52,088 nucleotides of DNA from Desulfatibacillum sp. Lineage in GTDB: Bacteria; Desulfobacterota; Desulfobacteria; Desulfobacterales; SpSt-501. Location: positions 1 to 52,088 of the forward strand of contig DYEU01000035.1 in assembly GCA_020725555.1 (NCBI GenBank), in the 5' to 3' direction. The notes under the pieces were generated by a model that saw only the letters and a list, made by a program, of their open reading frames with translations, did no database searches and had not been told where the DNA came from. Position 1 is the first letter of the stretch; each line of letters opens with the position of its first letter. The position numbers were made by a program, and so were the translations under genes. Below are positions 32,076 through 41,228 of the stretch, in pieces.

Positions 32076-33833
32076 GTGGCCGCGATGGGGCCCATGGAAA
32101 CGACGTTCACACGGGGGCATCTCCCGGCTCTCGGTATCCTGCTTGCGGGGCTGATTTTCAGCATCGGTCTCCTGGCCGGGGTGCCGCCGGTCGACCGCGA
32201 TGCGCTCACCCATCACCTGGCCGTCCCCAAGCTCTATCTGCAACACGGGGGGATCGTCGAGCTCCCCGAGATCGAGTTCTCCTACTACCCGATGAACCTC
32301 GATCTCCTCTACCTCGTCCCGCTTTCCTTCGGAAACGACATCCTTCCCAAATACATCCATTTCGCCTTCGGGCTCCTTGCCGCAACCCTGATTTACCATC
32401 ACACCGCCAACCGTCTGCAAAGCCGGTTTTGGGGGCTTGCCGGCGCCCTGATGTTCCTTTCCCTTCCCGTCGTCGTCAAGCTTGCGATCACCGTCTACGT
32501 CGACCTGGGGCTGATTTTCTTTTCGGCGGCCGGCCTGCTCGCCCTTCTCCGCTGGGCGGAAAGCGGGATGCGGTGGCGCTGGATGATCGTTTCCGCCGTA
32601 TCCTGCGGGCTTGCCCTGGGGACGAAATACAACGGCCTGATCACCTTCTTTCTCTTGTCCGCCCTGGTGCCCTTCCTGACCGCAAGATCCCGCCGCCGGG
32701 CAGGCTCCGGCGCCCTGGCCCGCGGCATCGGCTGGACCGCAGCCTTCATTTGCCTTTCCCTTGCCGTCTTTTCGCCCTGGATGATCCGCAACGTCCGCTG
32801 GACGGGAAACCCGATCTATCCCTTATACGACGGCGTTTTCCGCTCCTTGAGCCCTTCCGGGAAGACCCAGGCGGAAGAGGCGGGGGCCGCGGCGGCCGCC
32901 GGGGAGCCCTCCCAGGGCCTGAACCATTTCGTCGCCCGAAGACTCGTCTTCGGCGAATCGGCGCTCGAAACCTTCACCATCCCGATTCGCATTTTTTTCC
33001 AGGGCGAAGACGATGACCCGAAATACTTCGACGGCCGGTTGAACCCGGGGCTTCTTTTCTTTTCCGTTCTTGCGTTTTTCGGAACGGCGGCACTCGGTAA
33101 ACGGGAGCGAACCGAGCGTCTGGTCTTGGCGGGGTTTTCTCTCTTTTACCTGCTCTACACCTTTTTCACGGTCGACATGCGCATCCGCTACGTCGGGCCG
33201 ATCCTCGTTCCGCTGGCGATTCTCTCGGTTTACGGGATGAGGCAAGCCGTGCGCCTGCTGGAGGGGCGCTGCAGGATCCGCAGCGTGCGCTGGAGGGCCG
33301 CCCTGCCGCTTGTTCTTGTGGCGCTCACCCTCGCGCCGAACTTCTTCTACCTGGCGCGGCAGTTCGAAATCGTGCGACCCCTGGATTACCTCACGGGACG
33401 GGTCGGCCGCGAGGAGTACATCGCCCGGCACCGCAAGGACTACCCCGCCTTCCAATTCATCAACACGGCCCTGCCGCAGGAGGTGAAGATTCTCGGGCTC
33501 TACATGGGAAACCGCCTCTACTACGCCGACCGGCCGCTTGTTTTCGGCGACCGGTTTTTCGAACAAGCCCTCTCCCGGGCGGGTTCGCCGGAGGGACTCG
33601 CGGGCTTGCTGCAGGAAAGAGGATTTTCCCACATCCTGCTCCGGGGGGACATCTTGGGGCTCGTGGCGGCGGAGACGATGACCCCGAGGGATCTCGCTGT
33701 GTTCCAAGGCTTCATCCAAGGGCACACGCGGACGCTCTTTTCCAGGGACGGGTTTTTCGTGATGGAAATCCTCAAGTCAGGATCCGATCCTTCCCCGCAC
33801 ACCGTCGGCAACGCGGCGGCGATCGGCGCCTGA
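32076..33833 (+). CDS. GT39/ArnT-like polyprenyl-phosphate-sugar glycosyltransferase, membrane protein
   Basis: 585 residues with about eleven predicted helices and an acidic first loop (PPVDRDALTHHLAVPKLY), the mark of PMT/ArnT-like GT-C enzymes. SYYPMNLDLLYLVPL and GTKYNGLITFFLL follow the family pattern, and a soluble domain (about 430-560) closes the protein. It would use a lipid-linked sugar, perhaps made by the GT2 enzyme encoded next, to decorate a glycan, lipid or protein. GTG 32076 has GGGGAGA seven bases upstream; ATGs at 32085 and 32094 are alternatives. 21 bases after the VKOR-DsbA gene. Confidence 0.75.
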   Translation: MAAMGPMETTFTRGHLPALGILLAGLIFSIGLLAGVPPVDRDALTHHLAVPKLYLQHGGIVELPEIEFSYYPMNLDLLYLVPLSFGNDILPKYIHFAFGLLAATLIYHHTANRLQSRFWGLAGALMFLSLPVVVKLAITVYVDLGLIFFSAAGLLALLRWAESGMRWRWMIVSAVSCGLALGTKYNGLITFFLLSALVPFLTARSRRRAGSGALARGIGWTAAFICLSLAVFSPWMIRNVRWTGNPIYPLYDGVFRSLSPSGKTQAEEAGAAAAAGEPSQGLNHFVARRLVFGESALETFTIPIRIFFQGEDDDPKYFDGRLNPGLLFFSVLAFFGTAALGKRERTERLVLAGFSLFYLLYTFFTVDMRIRYVGPILVPLAILSVYGMRQAVRLLEGRCRIRSVRWRAALPLVLVALTLAPNFFYLARQFEIVRPLDYLTGRVGREEYIARHRKDYPAFQFINTALPQEVKILGLYMGNRLYYADRPLVFGDRFFEQALSRAGSPEGLAGLLQERGFSHILLRGDILGLVAAETMTPRDLAVFQGFIQGHTRTLFSRDGFFVMEILKSGSDPSPHTVGNAAAIGA

Positions 33834-33880
33834 GACCGCGCCCCGGGTCCGGCGCGACTTCCGGAAAGAGGGGAGAACCG

Positions 33881-34789
33881 ATGGCAACGCCCCGGGTTTC
33901 GATCATCATCCCGGCGCACAACGAGGCCGAGAACATCGGGCCGCTCGTTGTTCGGCTGCGCGCTCTGTTCCCCGACTACGAGCTGATCGTGATCGACGAC
34001 GGCTCCTCCGATGACACCTCCCGCCTCGCCCACGAGGCCGGCGCCCTCGTTTACCGCCACCCCTACAACATCGGCAACGGCGCGGCCGTGAAAACCGGGA
34101 TCCGGGTCGCGACCGGGGAGATCCTCGTCTTCATGGACGCCGACGGGCAGCATGACCCCGAGGACGTGAAGCGGCTGCTCGCGTATTTCCCGGAATACGA
34201 TATGGTCGTGGGGGCGCGTTCGGCTTCCGGGCAGGCCTCTCTCGGCCGCGCCCTCGGCAACAAGATCTACAACTGGCTTGGCTCCTACGTGGCGCGCTTC
34301 CGGATCGAGGATTTGACCTCGGGCTTCCGTGCCGTGAAGGCCGAGGTCGCCCAGGGGTTTCTCTACCTTCTGCCCAACACCTATTCCTACCCGACCACGA
34401 TCACGCTCGGCGTGCTGCGCACCGGAAGAAGCCTGAAATACGTCCCCATTCAAGCCCGGCCGCGCAAAAACGGGAAAAGCGGGATCAAGCTCTTTCGCGA
34501 CGGCGTGCGCTTCTTCATGATCATCATCCGCATCTGCACGCTCTACTCGCCGATGCGGGTGTTCCTGCCGGTCAGTTTCGCGATGATGGCCCTCGGGCTC
34601 GCCAACTATGCCGTCACCTACCTCACGGCGGGGCGGTTCACGAACATGAGCGCCGTCCTGATCACGAACAGCATCGTGATTTTCATGATGAGCCTCATCT
34701 CCGAGCAGATCAGCCAGATGCGTTTCGAAAGGCGTCAGGGACGGGTGGCCGCGAAAAAAATGGGTGACGACACCCGAGAAAACGCATGA
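33881..34789 (+). CDS. Family 2 glycosyltransferase, dolichyl/undecaprenyl-phosphate sugar synthase-like
   Basis: 302 residues. The GT2 catalytic domain (about 1-215) has the nucleotide-sugar motif VIDDGSSDDT and the metal motif FMDADGQHD, then ARPRKNGKSGIKLFRDG as in Dpm1/polyprenyl-phosphate glycosyltransferases. Two C-terminal membrane segments (about 225-245, 252-275) anchor it. It probably loads a sugar onto a polyprenyl phosphate carrier for the neighbouring membrane transferases. GAGGGGAGAA precedes the ATG. The stop overlaps the next gene (ATGA). Confidence 0.85.
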   Translation: MATPRVSIIIPAHNEAENIGPLVVRLRALFPDYELIVIDDGSSDDTSRLAHEAGALVYRHPYNIGNGAAVKTGIRVATGEILVFMDADGQHDPEDVKRLLAYFPEYDMVVGARSASGQASLGRALGNKIYNWLGSYVARFRIEDLTSGFRAVKAEVAQGFLYLLPNTYSYPTTITLGVLRTGRSLKYVPIQARPRKNGKSGIKLFRDGVRFFMIIIRICTLYSPMRVFLPVSFAMMALGLANYAVTYLTAGRFTNMSAVLITNSIVIFMMSLISEQISQMRFERRQGRVAAKKMGDDTRENA

Positions 34790-35880
34790 GGCCGCATTTG
34801 CTGTTCATTACCCGGAATTACCCGCCTCGCGTGGGCGGGCTTGAGACCTTCAGCTACCATCTCATCCGGGAGTTCCAAGAGGATGGGGGGGCGCTGAAGA
34901 TCGCGCTCCATAAAGCAAAGCCTCATTTGGCCTGGTTTCTGCCGTATGCTCTGCTGCGGGCGATCGCCCTCTGCCGAAGGCACTCGATCCGCCAGGTTCA
35001 TCTGTGCGATGGGCTGCTCGCCCCGATCGGGGTGCTGCTCAAGCGGGCGCTGGGCGTCCGCATATCCGTCACGGTTCACGGCCTGGACGTGACGTTTCCC
35101 TTCCCGGGCTACCGGCGCTTGATCCCCGGCTGTTTGAGACGGATGGACCGGATCGTCTGCGTCAGCAGGGCAACCCGCGCCGCCTGTCTCATGCGCGGCG
35201 TACCTGCCGTGAAATGCGAAGTCATCCCCAACGGCATCGACCCCCGGGCGGTTGCGCCGCCCCCCGATCCCGGGCGCCTGCTGCGGGAAGTCGAACGGCG
35301 CTGCGCGTTTTCGCTGGACGGCCGGCGGGTCCTTTTGACCGTCGGGCGGCTGGTACCCCGCAAGGGCGTGGCGTGGTTCGTTCCAAACGTCATGCCGCGC
35401 CTGCCGGGGGAATTCGTTTACCTGATCGCGGGCGACGGGCCCGAACGGGGGAGGCTGGATCGCCTGATCCGGGATGCGGGGATGAGGGGCCGCGCGGCGC
35501 TTTTGGGCAGGGTCACGGACGCGCTGCGCAACGCGCTGCTCGCACGGGCCGATGTCTGCATCATGCCGAACATCTCGGTCCCCGGCGACATGGAAGGATT
35601 CGGCATTGCGGCCCTGGAAGCCGGAGCGGCCGGCGTCCCGGTGGTGGCGAGCGACCTGGAGGGCATCCGCGACGCCGTTCTCCATGGGGTGACGGGGTAT
35701 CGGGTTCCCGAAAAGGATGGCGCGGCATTCGCCGATGCGATCCTGCGCCTGAGGCTGGACCGCCCCTCGATCCGCGAGGCGGTTTGTGCGGCCTTTGGCT
35801 GGCCGGCCGTCGCCGATCGATATCGTCGCTTTCTTTTCGTCTGCGATTCCGTTAGCGGCCGGGGAGCTCGACGGATATGA
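34786..35880 (+). CDS. Family 4 glycosyltransferase
   Basis: 364 residues with the GT-B fold. The N-terminal loop ITRNYPPRVGGLETFSYHL is followed by an acceptor domain. The C-terminal domain has LTVGRLVPRKGV and the retaining-GT motif EGFGIAALEAGAAGVPVVAS (E-x7-E). Likely adds a hexose to a lipid-linked glycan in the cytoplasm. It overlaps both neighbours by four bases, so the three genes are translationally coupled. Donor and acceptor cannot be told. Confidence 0.87.
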   Translation: MRPHLLFITRNYPPRVGGLETFSYHLIREFQEDGGALKIALHKAKPHLAWFLPYALLRAIALCRRHSIRQVHLCDGLLAPIGVLLKRALGVRISVTVHGLDVTFPFPGYRRLIPGCLRRMDRIVCVSRATRAACLMRGVPAVKCEVIPNGIDPRAVAPPPDPGRLLREVERRCAFSLDGRRVLLTVGRLVPRKGVAWFVPNVMPRLPGEFVYLIAGDGPERGRLDRLIRDAGMRGRAALLGRVTDALRNALLARADVCIMPNISVPGDMEGFGIAALEAGAAGVPVVASDLEGIRDAVLHGVTGYRVPEKDGAAFADAILRLRLDRPSIREAVCAAFGWPAVADRYRRFLFVCDSVSGRGARRI

Positions 35881-36965
35881 CCCTGGGGGTTTTCACGGAC
35901 GACTTTTTCCCGTGGAAAGGCGGGATGGGGCGACACGTCTACGAAGTGACGCGCCGGCTGCCGCAGGAGCGGCTTTTCGTTTTTTCACCCGCCGCAAACG
36001 ATCTGCCGCGCCACGTGAGGGTGATGCCGCCGTGCCACAACGTGCTGGGCAACATCGCCTTTTCCCTCTGGCTGCACGGCAACCTCGACCGCCTGATTGC
36101 ACAATACGATTTGACGTGCATGAATGTCCACTGCGGACCGGGAGGCCTTTTTCTGCTGCGACGGCCGCGGATCCCCGTGCTGGCGACTTCGCATCACACC
36201 TATTGGCAGCAGGCGCGCTTTGTGGCCGGCCAAGGGTGGAAGCGCCTTTTTTTGCCCTTCGAGAGGAGAACCTTATCGGGCGCAGATCGCATCATCGCCG
36301 TTTCGGAGGACACTCGACGCGTGCTCATCGAGCGCTACGGCGTTGCTCCGGCACGATCGAGCGTCGTTTCGAACGGCGTCGATCCCCGCCGGTTTTTTCC
36401 GGACCTCCGAGCAGGCAAGATCGCCGACAGCGTTTTGTACGTCGGCCGGTTAGCCCGGCGGAAGGGCTTGGACTTCCTGTTGAGCTCGGCGGCCTTGGCG
36501 GCCGAACGGATTCCCGGCTTGAAGCTTTTTCTTGCCGGTCAGGGGCCGGCGGAGAAGGAGCTTCGCCACGATGCGATGGAACTTGGGATAGAACGCCATG
36601 TGTGCTTTCTGGGATTCGTTCCGGATGCGGAACTGAACGCCTGGTACAATCGATGCACCGTGGTTGTCGTGCCGTCGGCGTTTGAAGGCTTCGGCATGAC
36701 GGCCCTTGAGGCCATGGCGGCCGGAGCGCCTGTGATCGCTACGGATGTCGACGGTCTGCGCTCGTTGATTCAGGACGGGGAAACCGGCATCCTGGTGCCC
36801 TACGGTGATCGCGCCGGGCTGGCGAAAACGATCGCTGAGCTTCTGCTCAACCCTGAATTGAGAGCCTCCTTGGGCCGCCGCGGCGCCGAGCGCGCCAGGC
36901 AGGCTTTCAGCTGGGAGGCGGCGGCGCAGCGCTTGACTTCCGAAATGGAGGCGATCGGCGGATAG
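35877..36965 (+). CDS. Family 4 glycosyltransferase
   Basis: 362-residue GT-B enzyme. The N-terminus is FTDDFFPWKGGMGRHVYEV, with SHHTYWQQAR and ADRIIAVSEDTRRVL in the acceptor domain. In the donor domain are LYVGRLARRKGLDFLL and EGFGMTALEAMAAGAPVIAT (E-x7-E). Similar in plan to its upstream neighbour but clearly not a recent duplicate. It probably extends the same glycan. Starts inside the previous gene's stop (ATGA) and is followed after 45 bases by a family 2 enzyme. Confidence 0.87.
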   Translation: MTLGVFTDDFFPWKGGMGRHVYEVTRRLPQERLFVFSPAANDLPRHVRVMPPCHNVLGNIAFSLWLHGNLDRLIAQYDLTCMNVHCGPGGLFLLRRPRIPVLATSHHTYWQQARFVAGQGWKRLFLPFERRTLSGADRIIAVSEDTRRVLIERYGVAPARSSVVSNGVDPRRFFPDLRAGKIADSVLYVGRLARRKGLDFLLSSAALAAERIPGLKLFLAGQGPAEKELRHDAMELGIERHVCFLGFVPDAELNAWYNRCTVVVVPSAFEGFGMTALEAMAAGAPVIATDVDGLRSLIQDGETGILVPYGDRAGLAKTIAELLLNPELRASLGRRGAERARQAFSWEAAAQRLTSEMEAIGG

Positions 36966-37010
36966 GCGGCGGCTTCGCATGGGCCGCCGGCCGAGGGCGG
37001 GTTTTCTTCC

Positions 37011-38000
37011 ATGATCCTGGTCGTCATCGTCAATTACCACTCGCAGCCGCTGGTGTGCGCCTGCCTTGACCAATTGAAAGGTCTGCGGCGGCAGGATCTG
37101 GCCTATTTCGTCGTCGACAACAGCGAGCGCCCGGACATCGACTCGATCCGGTCCCGCCACCCCGATGCCCGCCTTCATCGGCCGGGGGTCAATCTGGGGT
37201 TTGCCGGCGGCTGCAACCTCGGCCTTCGATACGCCGTCGAAACGAAATGCGATTATGCGCTGCTCCTGAACCCGGACGTGGCCATCGACGACGATTTTAT
37301 CGCCCCTCTGGTAGAGGCTCTCGAAGGCCAACCCGCGGCCGGGATGGCCGGGCCGCTCATCTTCGAGGATGCGGCGGCACGTCGCCTATGGCAGGGGGTC
37401 GGTCGCATCGCCTGGTGCCTGGGCGGACCCGTTCATCGCGGCCGCAAACCGCCGCAAGAGAGAAGGCCGATGGAAGTCCCCTTCTTATCCGGGTGCGCGA
37501 TGATGGTTCGCGTGGAGGCCCTGGAGCGGACCGGCCTGATGGACGAGAGCTATTTTCTCTACTTCGAAGACACGGATTTCTGCTTGCGGTTGATCCGCTG
37601 CGGCTGGAAGGTCCTCTTGGTGCCGAGGTCACATCTCCTGCACGCGCAGTCCTCGACCATCGGCAGGAACAGTCCTCTGCAGGTCTACTGCCTCTCACGA
37701 AACCGGATTCGGCTGGTGCGGCGCTGGGCGGGTGGCCTCTCTGCAACCATTTTCTTGATCTTCAATCTTACGGTCAAGGTTCCATTGATGGCGGTAGTAT
37801 TTGGGATTTGCCAGCGTCGGCCTCGCCTGATGGCGGCCTACCTAAAAGGATTGGTCGACGGATGGCGGGTGGTGGCTGTGAAAAGGCCTTCAGCCGGAAA
37901 CGAAGCCGGCGGAGGCGGTTTTTGCGAAAGACACGTTCTGACGAACCGGGTCAAAGTAGGAAAGGCGCATGAAAGTCTCCGCCGTCGTTGTGACCCGTAA
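37011..38000 (+). CDS. Family 2 glycosyltransferase (rhamnosyltransferase-like)
   Basis: 329 residues, GT-A fold of the WcaE/RfbN-like group: VVDNSERPDIDS, GVNLGFAGGCNLGLRYA, LLLNPDVAIDDDFI, LSGCAMMVRVEAL and YFEDTDFCLRLIRCGW. One C-terminal hydrophobic segment (about 243-265) may hold it at the membrane. This family often adds rhamnose, but the sugar is not readable. Overlaps the next gene by 32 bases in another frame. Confidence 0.85.
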   Translation: MILVVIVNYHSQPLVCACLDQLKGLRRQDLAYFVVDNSERPDIDSIRSRHPDARLHRPGVNLGFAGGCNLGLRYAVETKCDYALLLNPDVAIDDDFIAPLVEALEGQPAAGMAGPLIFEDAAARRLWQGVGRIAWCLGGPVHRGRKPPQERRPMEVPFLSGCAMMVRVEALERTGLMDESYFLYFEDTDFCLRLIRCGWKVLLVPRSHLLHAQSSTIGRNSPLQVYCLSRNRIRLVRRWAGGLSATIFLIFNLTVKVPLMAVVFGICQRRPRLMAAYLKGLVDGWRVVAVKRPSAGNEAGGGGFCERHVLTNRVKVGKAHESLRRRCDP

Positions 38001-38967
38001 TCGGAAAACCCTTCTGCTCGAATGCCTCAAGGCGATCCGGAGTCAAACAAGACCGGTTGACGCCATTTTTGTCATCGACAATGCATCGAGCGACGGTACG
38101 GAGGCTATTCTCCACCAGGCGGGATATCTCCCGGCGGCCGTTTCGAGATCAACCGCCGCTGCTGCCGGGCAAGGGCAAAAGGGATGCCCTACGGTTTTGA
38201 TCGATGGGCGAACTGTATTGTATTACACGAGATTGGCTCGAAATGTAGGCGGTGCCGGCGGCTTTCAGTTGGGGCTGAGGCAGGCATTCGAGTGCGGTTA
38301 TGACTGGATGTGGATTATGGACGACGACACGGTCGCCTCGAAAAACGCTTTGGGCAATTTGTTGGCACATTCGCGAAGACCTGAGATCGGATTCGCTTGC
38401 AGCAAAGTGCTTTGGACCGACGGTTCGGTCCATCTGATGAACATTCCGCAAATCAGCCCCTTGGTCAGCGCGACCCCTTTTAACGCCGCCGATGACGAGG
38501 GCCTGCTTCTTGTCAACGCATGTTCATTCGTCTCGGTGCTGGTGGGCCGGCGGGCGATCGCCAGAGTCGGTTATCCGATCGGGGATTTTTTCATCTGGTT
38601 GGACGATATCGAGTTCACGCGCAGAATTGTTCGCAACGGCTTTTGGGGTGTCTACGTCAAGGAAAGCGTCGTTTATCACCATACCCCTTTGAACCGCGCC
38701 GCAGCTGCAGATACGGATCGTGTCGAAAACGCCTGGAAATACTACTACCAGGCGAGAAACCACATTTATCTTTCGCGGAAAAGCACGACCGGGTTGAAGC
38801 GCATTGCTTCGTTGGGTTTTTTTCTTTCAAACAGCATTCAGGCTGCTTTGAAGCGTAACGACAGCCGCTTTCTGTTCTTGACTCTTATGTTGAAAGGTTT
38901 TGCGGCGGGTCTGCGCTTTGAACCTCAAATCGAAAAGGCATCCGACGCAGACGGTTCACAATGCTGA
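37969..38967 (+). CDS. Family 2 glycosyltransferase, galactofuranosyltransferase (GlfT2)-like
   Basis: 332 residues. The motifs VIDNASSDGTE, LARNVGGAGGFQLGLRQA, WIMDDDTVASKNAL and FFIWLDDIEFTRRI match the GlfT2-like group of galactofuranosyltransferases, in which DDD and WLDD bind metal and position the acceptor. The convergent glf gene at 40128 would supply its donor UDP-galactofuranose. GC content begins to drop in this gene relative to those upstream. It overlaps both neighbours (32 and 7 bases). Confidence 0.8.
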   Translation: MKVSAVVVTRNRKTLLLECLKAIRSQTRPVDAIFVIDNASSDGTEAILHQAGYLPAAVSRSTAAAAGQGQKGCPTVLIDGRTVLYYTRLARNVGGAGGFQLGLRQAFECGYDWMWIMDDDTVASKNALGNLLAHSRRPEIGFACSKVLWTDGSVHLMNIPQISPLVSATPFNAADDEGLLLVNACSFVSVLVGRRAIARVGYPIGDFFIWLDDIEFTRRIVRNGFWGVYVKESVVYHHTPLNRAAAADTDRVENAWKYYYQARNHIYLSRKSTTGLKRIASLGFFLSNSIQAALKRNDSRFLFLTLMLKGFAAGLRFEPQIEKASDADGSQC

Positions 38968-40157
38968 ACAACGTCATCGGCTGGGTGACGACCCTGCAGA
39001 AATATGCCTTGCTGATCAAACGACGGCGAGAGCTTAACATCCTGCAGGTATATGATGCGTCGGACCCGATTGAACAATATCGCGTTCCCGCGGCGGGCAG
39101 GTGCAGGATCGCCTTCATCATTCCCGGGATGCCGGCTTACAGCGGCGGCCATACCTCAATACTTCGGCTTGGCACCTACCTCTGCCGAAGAGGGCATGAG
39201 GTGTCGTATGTCAGCTACGAGCCGGTATCACCGGACCGCATGAGACGGAATGCCATAATCAATTTTCACCAGTTCGAGGGACAGCTCCTGCCGCCGTCCG
39301 GACTGGATTCTTCCTATGACATCGCCGTGGCGACGACATGGCTCTCGGCCTATCATCTTTACCGGCATCGGCACCGCTATGGTTATAAAGCCTACTTCAT
39401 ACAAGATTTCGAACCGGCTTTTTACCCGGAAGGTGATCTATACTGGCTGGCGCTGAACACCTACCGGATGGGCCTGCACCTCATCAGCTTAGGGAAGTGG
39501 AACAAGATACGGATAGAGGGCGCAACGGAAGTTCGGAATGTCGATTGGATCGATTTCCCGTTCGAGAAAAATCAATATAGAATCGTGTATGTTCCCAAGC
39601 GCCCCGCAGACCGCATCAGGATCGCCGTCTATTTCAAGCTGGATACAAAGAGGGGGCCTCATATTCTCTTGCAGGCGCTCGAAAGGCTCGCCTGCGAGCT
39701 GGCCGAAAATAAGAAAGCATGCGATATTTTTTTCTTCGGCGCCCCAAGGTACTTGAAACTCCCGCTGGGTCGCAACCTCGGCCAGTTGGATCATCGACAG
39801 CTCAGGGATCTGTACCTAAGTTGTGACCTGGGTGTGGTGGGGTCCTTTTCGAACATCTCGCTGGTCGACTACGAAATGATCGCCTCTTCGTTGCCGGTGG
39901 TTGAATTTGTGAACGGCAGCGCTCCCTCGTTTTTCCAGCGAGAGCATGTGATCCTGGCCGGAACCGATCCCCGCGGATTCGTCGACGCGGTCATGCCCTT
40001 CCTCATGGACACCGATCGCTTGAATGCGATGATCAAAGCTGCCCAGGCGGCCATTTCCACAAAGACATGGGAGGCGGCCGCGGCCCAATTCGCCTCCATT
40101 CTGGGGATCGGCACCCATTCCGGATCGCTATCGCAGGAGGGCGGCTATTTTGTCTGA
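38961..40157 (+). CDS. WsaF-like GT-B glycosyltransferase
   Basis: 398 residues. An N-terminal segment is followed by IAFIIPGMPAYSGGHTSILRL, a central KAYFIQDFEPAFYPEGDLYW motif, and a C-terminal domain with RIAVYFKLDTKRGPHILLQAL. This is the pattern of WsaF-type rhamnosyltransferases (GT4-related) found in surface glycan clusters. Codon use is much less GC-rich than in the window's housekeeping genes. It is the last gene of the plus-strand operon, and its end overlaps the convergent glf gene by 30 bases. Confidence 0.75.
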   Translation: MLNNVIGWVTTLQKYALLIKRRRELNILQVYDASDPIEQYRVPAAGRCRIAFIIPGMPAYSGGHTSILRLGTYLCRRGHEVSYVSYEPVSPDRMRRNAIINFHQFEGQLLPPSGLDSSYDIAVATTWLSAYHLYRHRHRYGYKAYFIQDFEPAFYPEGDLYWLALNTYRMGLHLISLGKWNKIRIEGATEVRNVDWIDFPFEKNQYRIVYVPKRPADRIRIAVYFKLDTKRGPHILLQALERLACELAENKKACDIFFFGAPRYLKLPLGRNLGQLDHRQLRDLYLSCDLGVVGSFSNISLVDYEMIASSLPVVEFVNGSAPSFFQREHVILAGTDPRGFVDAVMPFLMDTDRLNAMIKAAQAAISTKTWEAAAAQFASILGIGTHSGSLSQEGGYFV

Positions 40158-41228
40158 TTCCGCAAGTGCGCGCAGCACTACCTGATCCATGTTGTAGTAG
40201 CGGTACTCCGCAAGCCTTCCTAGAAACGTCACCGATCGTTCCTTTGATGCCAGGGCGGCATATTTCATATACAGCAAGCGATTGCGCGAATTGGGAATCG
40301 GATAGCAGGGCTCCCCCTCTGTGCCCGGGTATTCCAATCCGATGGTCGTGCCGGCATGCTGCTGGGCGGTCAGCCATTTGTATTCCGTAACGCGGGTAAA
40401 CGCGTGATCGTTGGGGTAGTTGATTACGGCCGCCGCCTGATGGCGTGCGACTGCGGGGTAATGGATAAACTCAAAACGGGTGGAGCGGTAGGGGAGTCTT
40501 CCGAAAACGAAATCGTAATAGGCGTCGATCGGCCCCGTAAAGACGATGTGCCTCGGTTTAAATTTCCATCGTTCATGTAGATAATCGACATTTCGAATCA
40601 CCTCAATACGCGGATGGTCCAGCATGCTTTTGATCATTCGGGTGAAACCCGACGTTGGCATAAATTGAAAGCGGTCTGTAAAGTAGCGATCGTCGCGGTT
40701 GGTTCGGATAGGGATGCGATTGGCAACTTGGGCATCCAGCTCGGAAAGGTCCATCCCCCATTGCTTTCGGGTGTATCCCCGGAAAAATGCATCGCAGATT
40801 TCTCGGCCTGTGCGAGCCAGCACCGCGTCTTCGCTGTTGCGGATTTCCGGCAGGGGGGTGCGTTTGCGGCGTAGAAACTCCTCGGCCTCCTTTTCGTCGA
40901 GCGTGAGGTTGAAAAACCCGTTCAGGGTATCGAGGTTGACTGGGAAGGGGTAGAGACGGCCCCCGACCGAAGCGAGCACCCGGTGCTCGTAGGGCCGCCA
41001 ATCCGTAAACCGCGAAAGGTAGTGGAAGACCGAAGCTTCGTTGGTATGAAAGATGTGCGGGCCATACCGATGGATCACGACCCCGTTGTCATCCAGGCCA
41101 TCATAGAGGTTTCCTCCGATATGAGGCCGCTTCTCGATGACTACGACCTGAAGACCGCGGGAGGCCAACCGTTCGGCGGCTGTGCATCCGGCCAATCCTG
41201 AGCCGACGACGAGAACATCCGCCTTCAT
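40128..41228 (-). CDS. glf: UDP-galactopyranose mutase
   Basis: 366-residue flavoenzyme converting UDP-galactopyranose to UDP-galactofuranose. The FAD-binding start is VVGSGLAGCTAAERLASRG. Family motifs are GGNLYDGLDDNGVVIHRYGPHI in two parts, FRGYTRKQWGMDLSEL, VFTGPIDAYYDFVFG and EYPGTEGEPCYPIP. Full length (usual 370-390). Its ATG overlaps the stop of the upstream flippase gene (ATGA). Supplies donor for the GlfT2-like transferase encoded convergently. Confidence 0.93.
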   Translation of the reverse strand: MKADVLVVGSGLAGCTAAERLASRGLQVVVIEKRPHIGGNLYDGLDDNGVVIHRYGPHIFHTNEASVFHYLSRFTDWRPYEHRVLASVGGRLYPFPVNLDTLNGFFNLTLDEKEAEEFLRRKRTPLPEIRNSEDAVLARTGREICDAFFRGYTRKQWGMDLSELDAQVANRIPIRTNRDDRYFTDRFQFMPTSGFTRMIKSMLDHPRIEVIRNVDYLHERWKFKPRHIVFTGPIDAYYDFVFGRLPYRSTRFEFIHYPAVARHQAAAVINYPNDHAFTRVTEYKWLTAQQHAGTTIGLEYPGTEGEPCYPIPNSRNRLLYMKYAALASKERSVTFLGRLAEYRYYNMDQVVLRALAESDKIAALLR

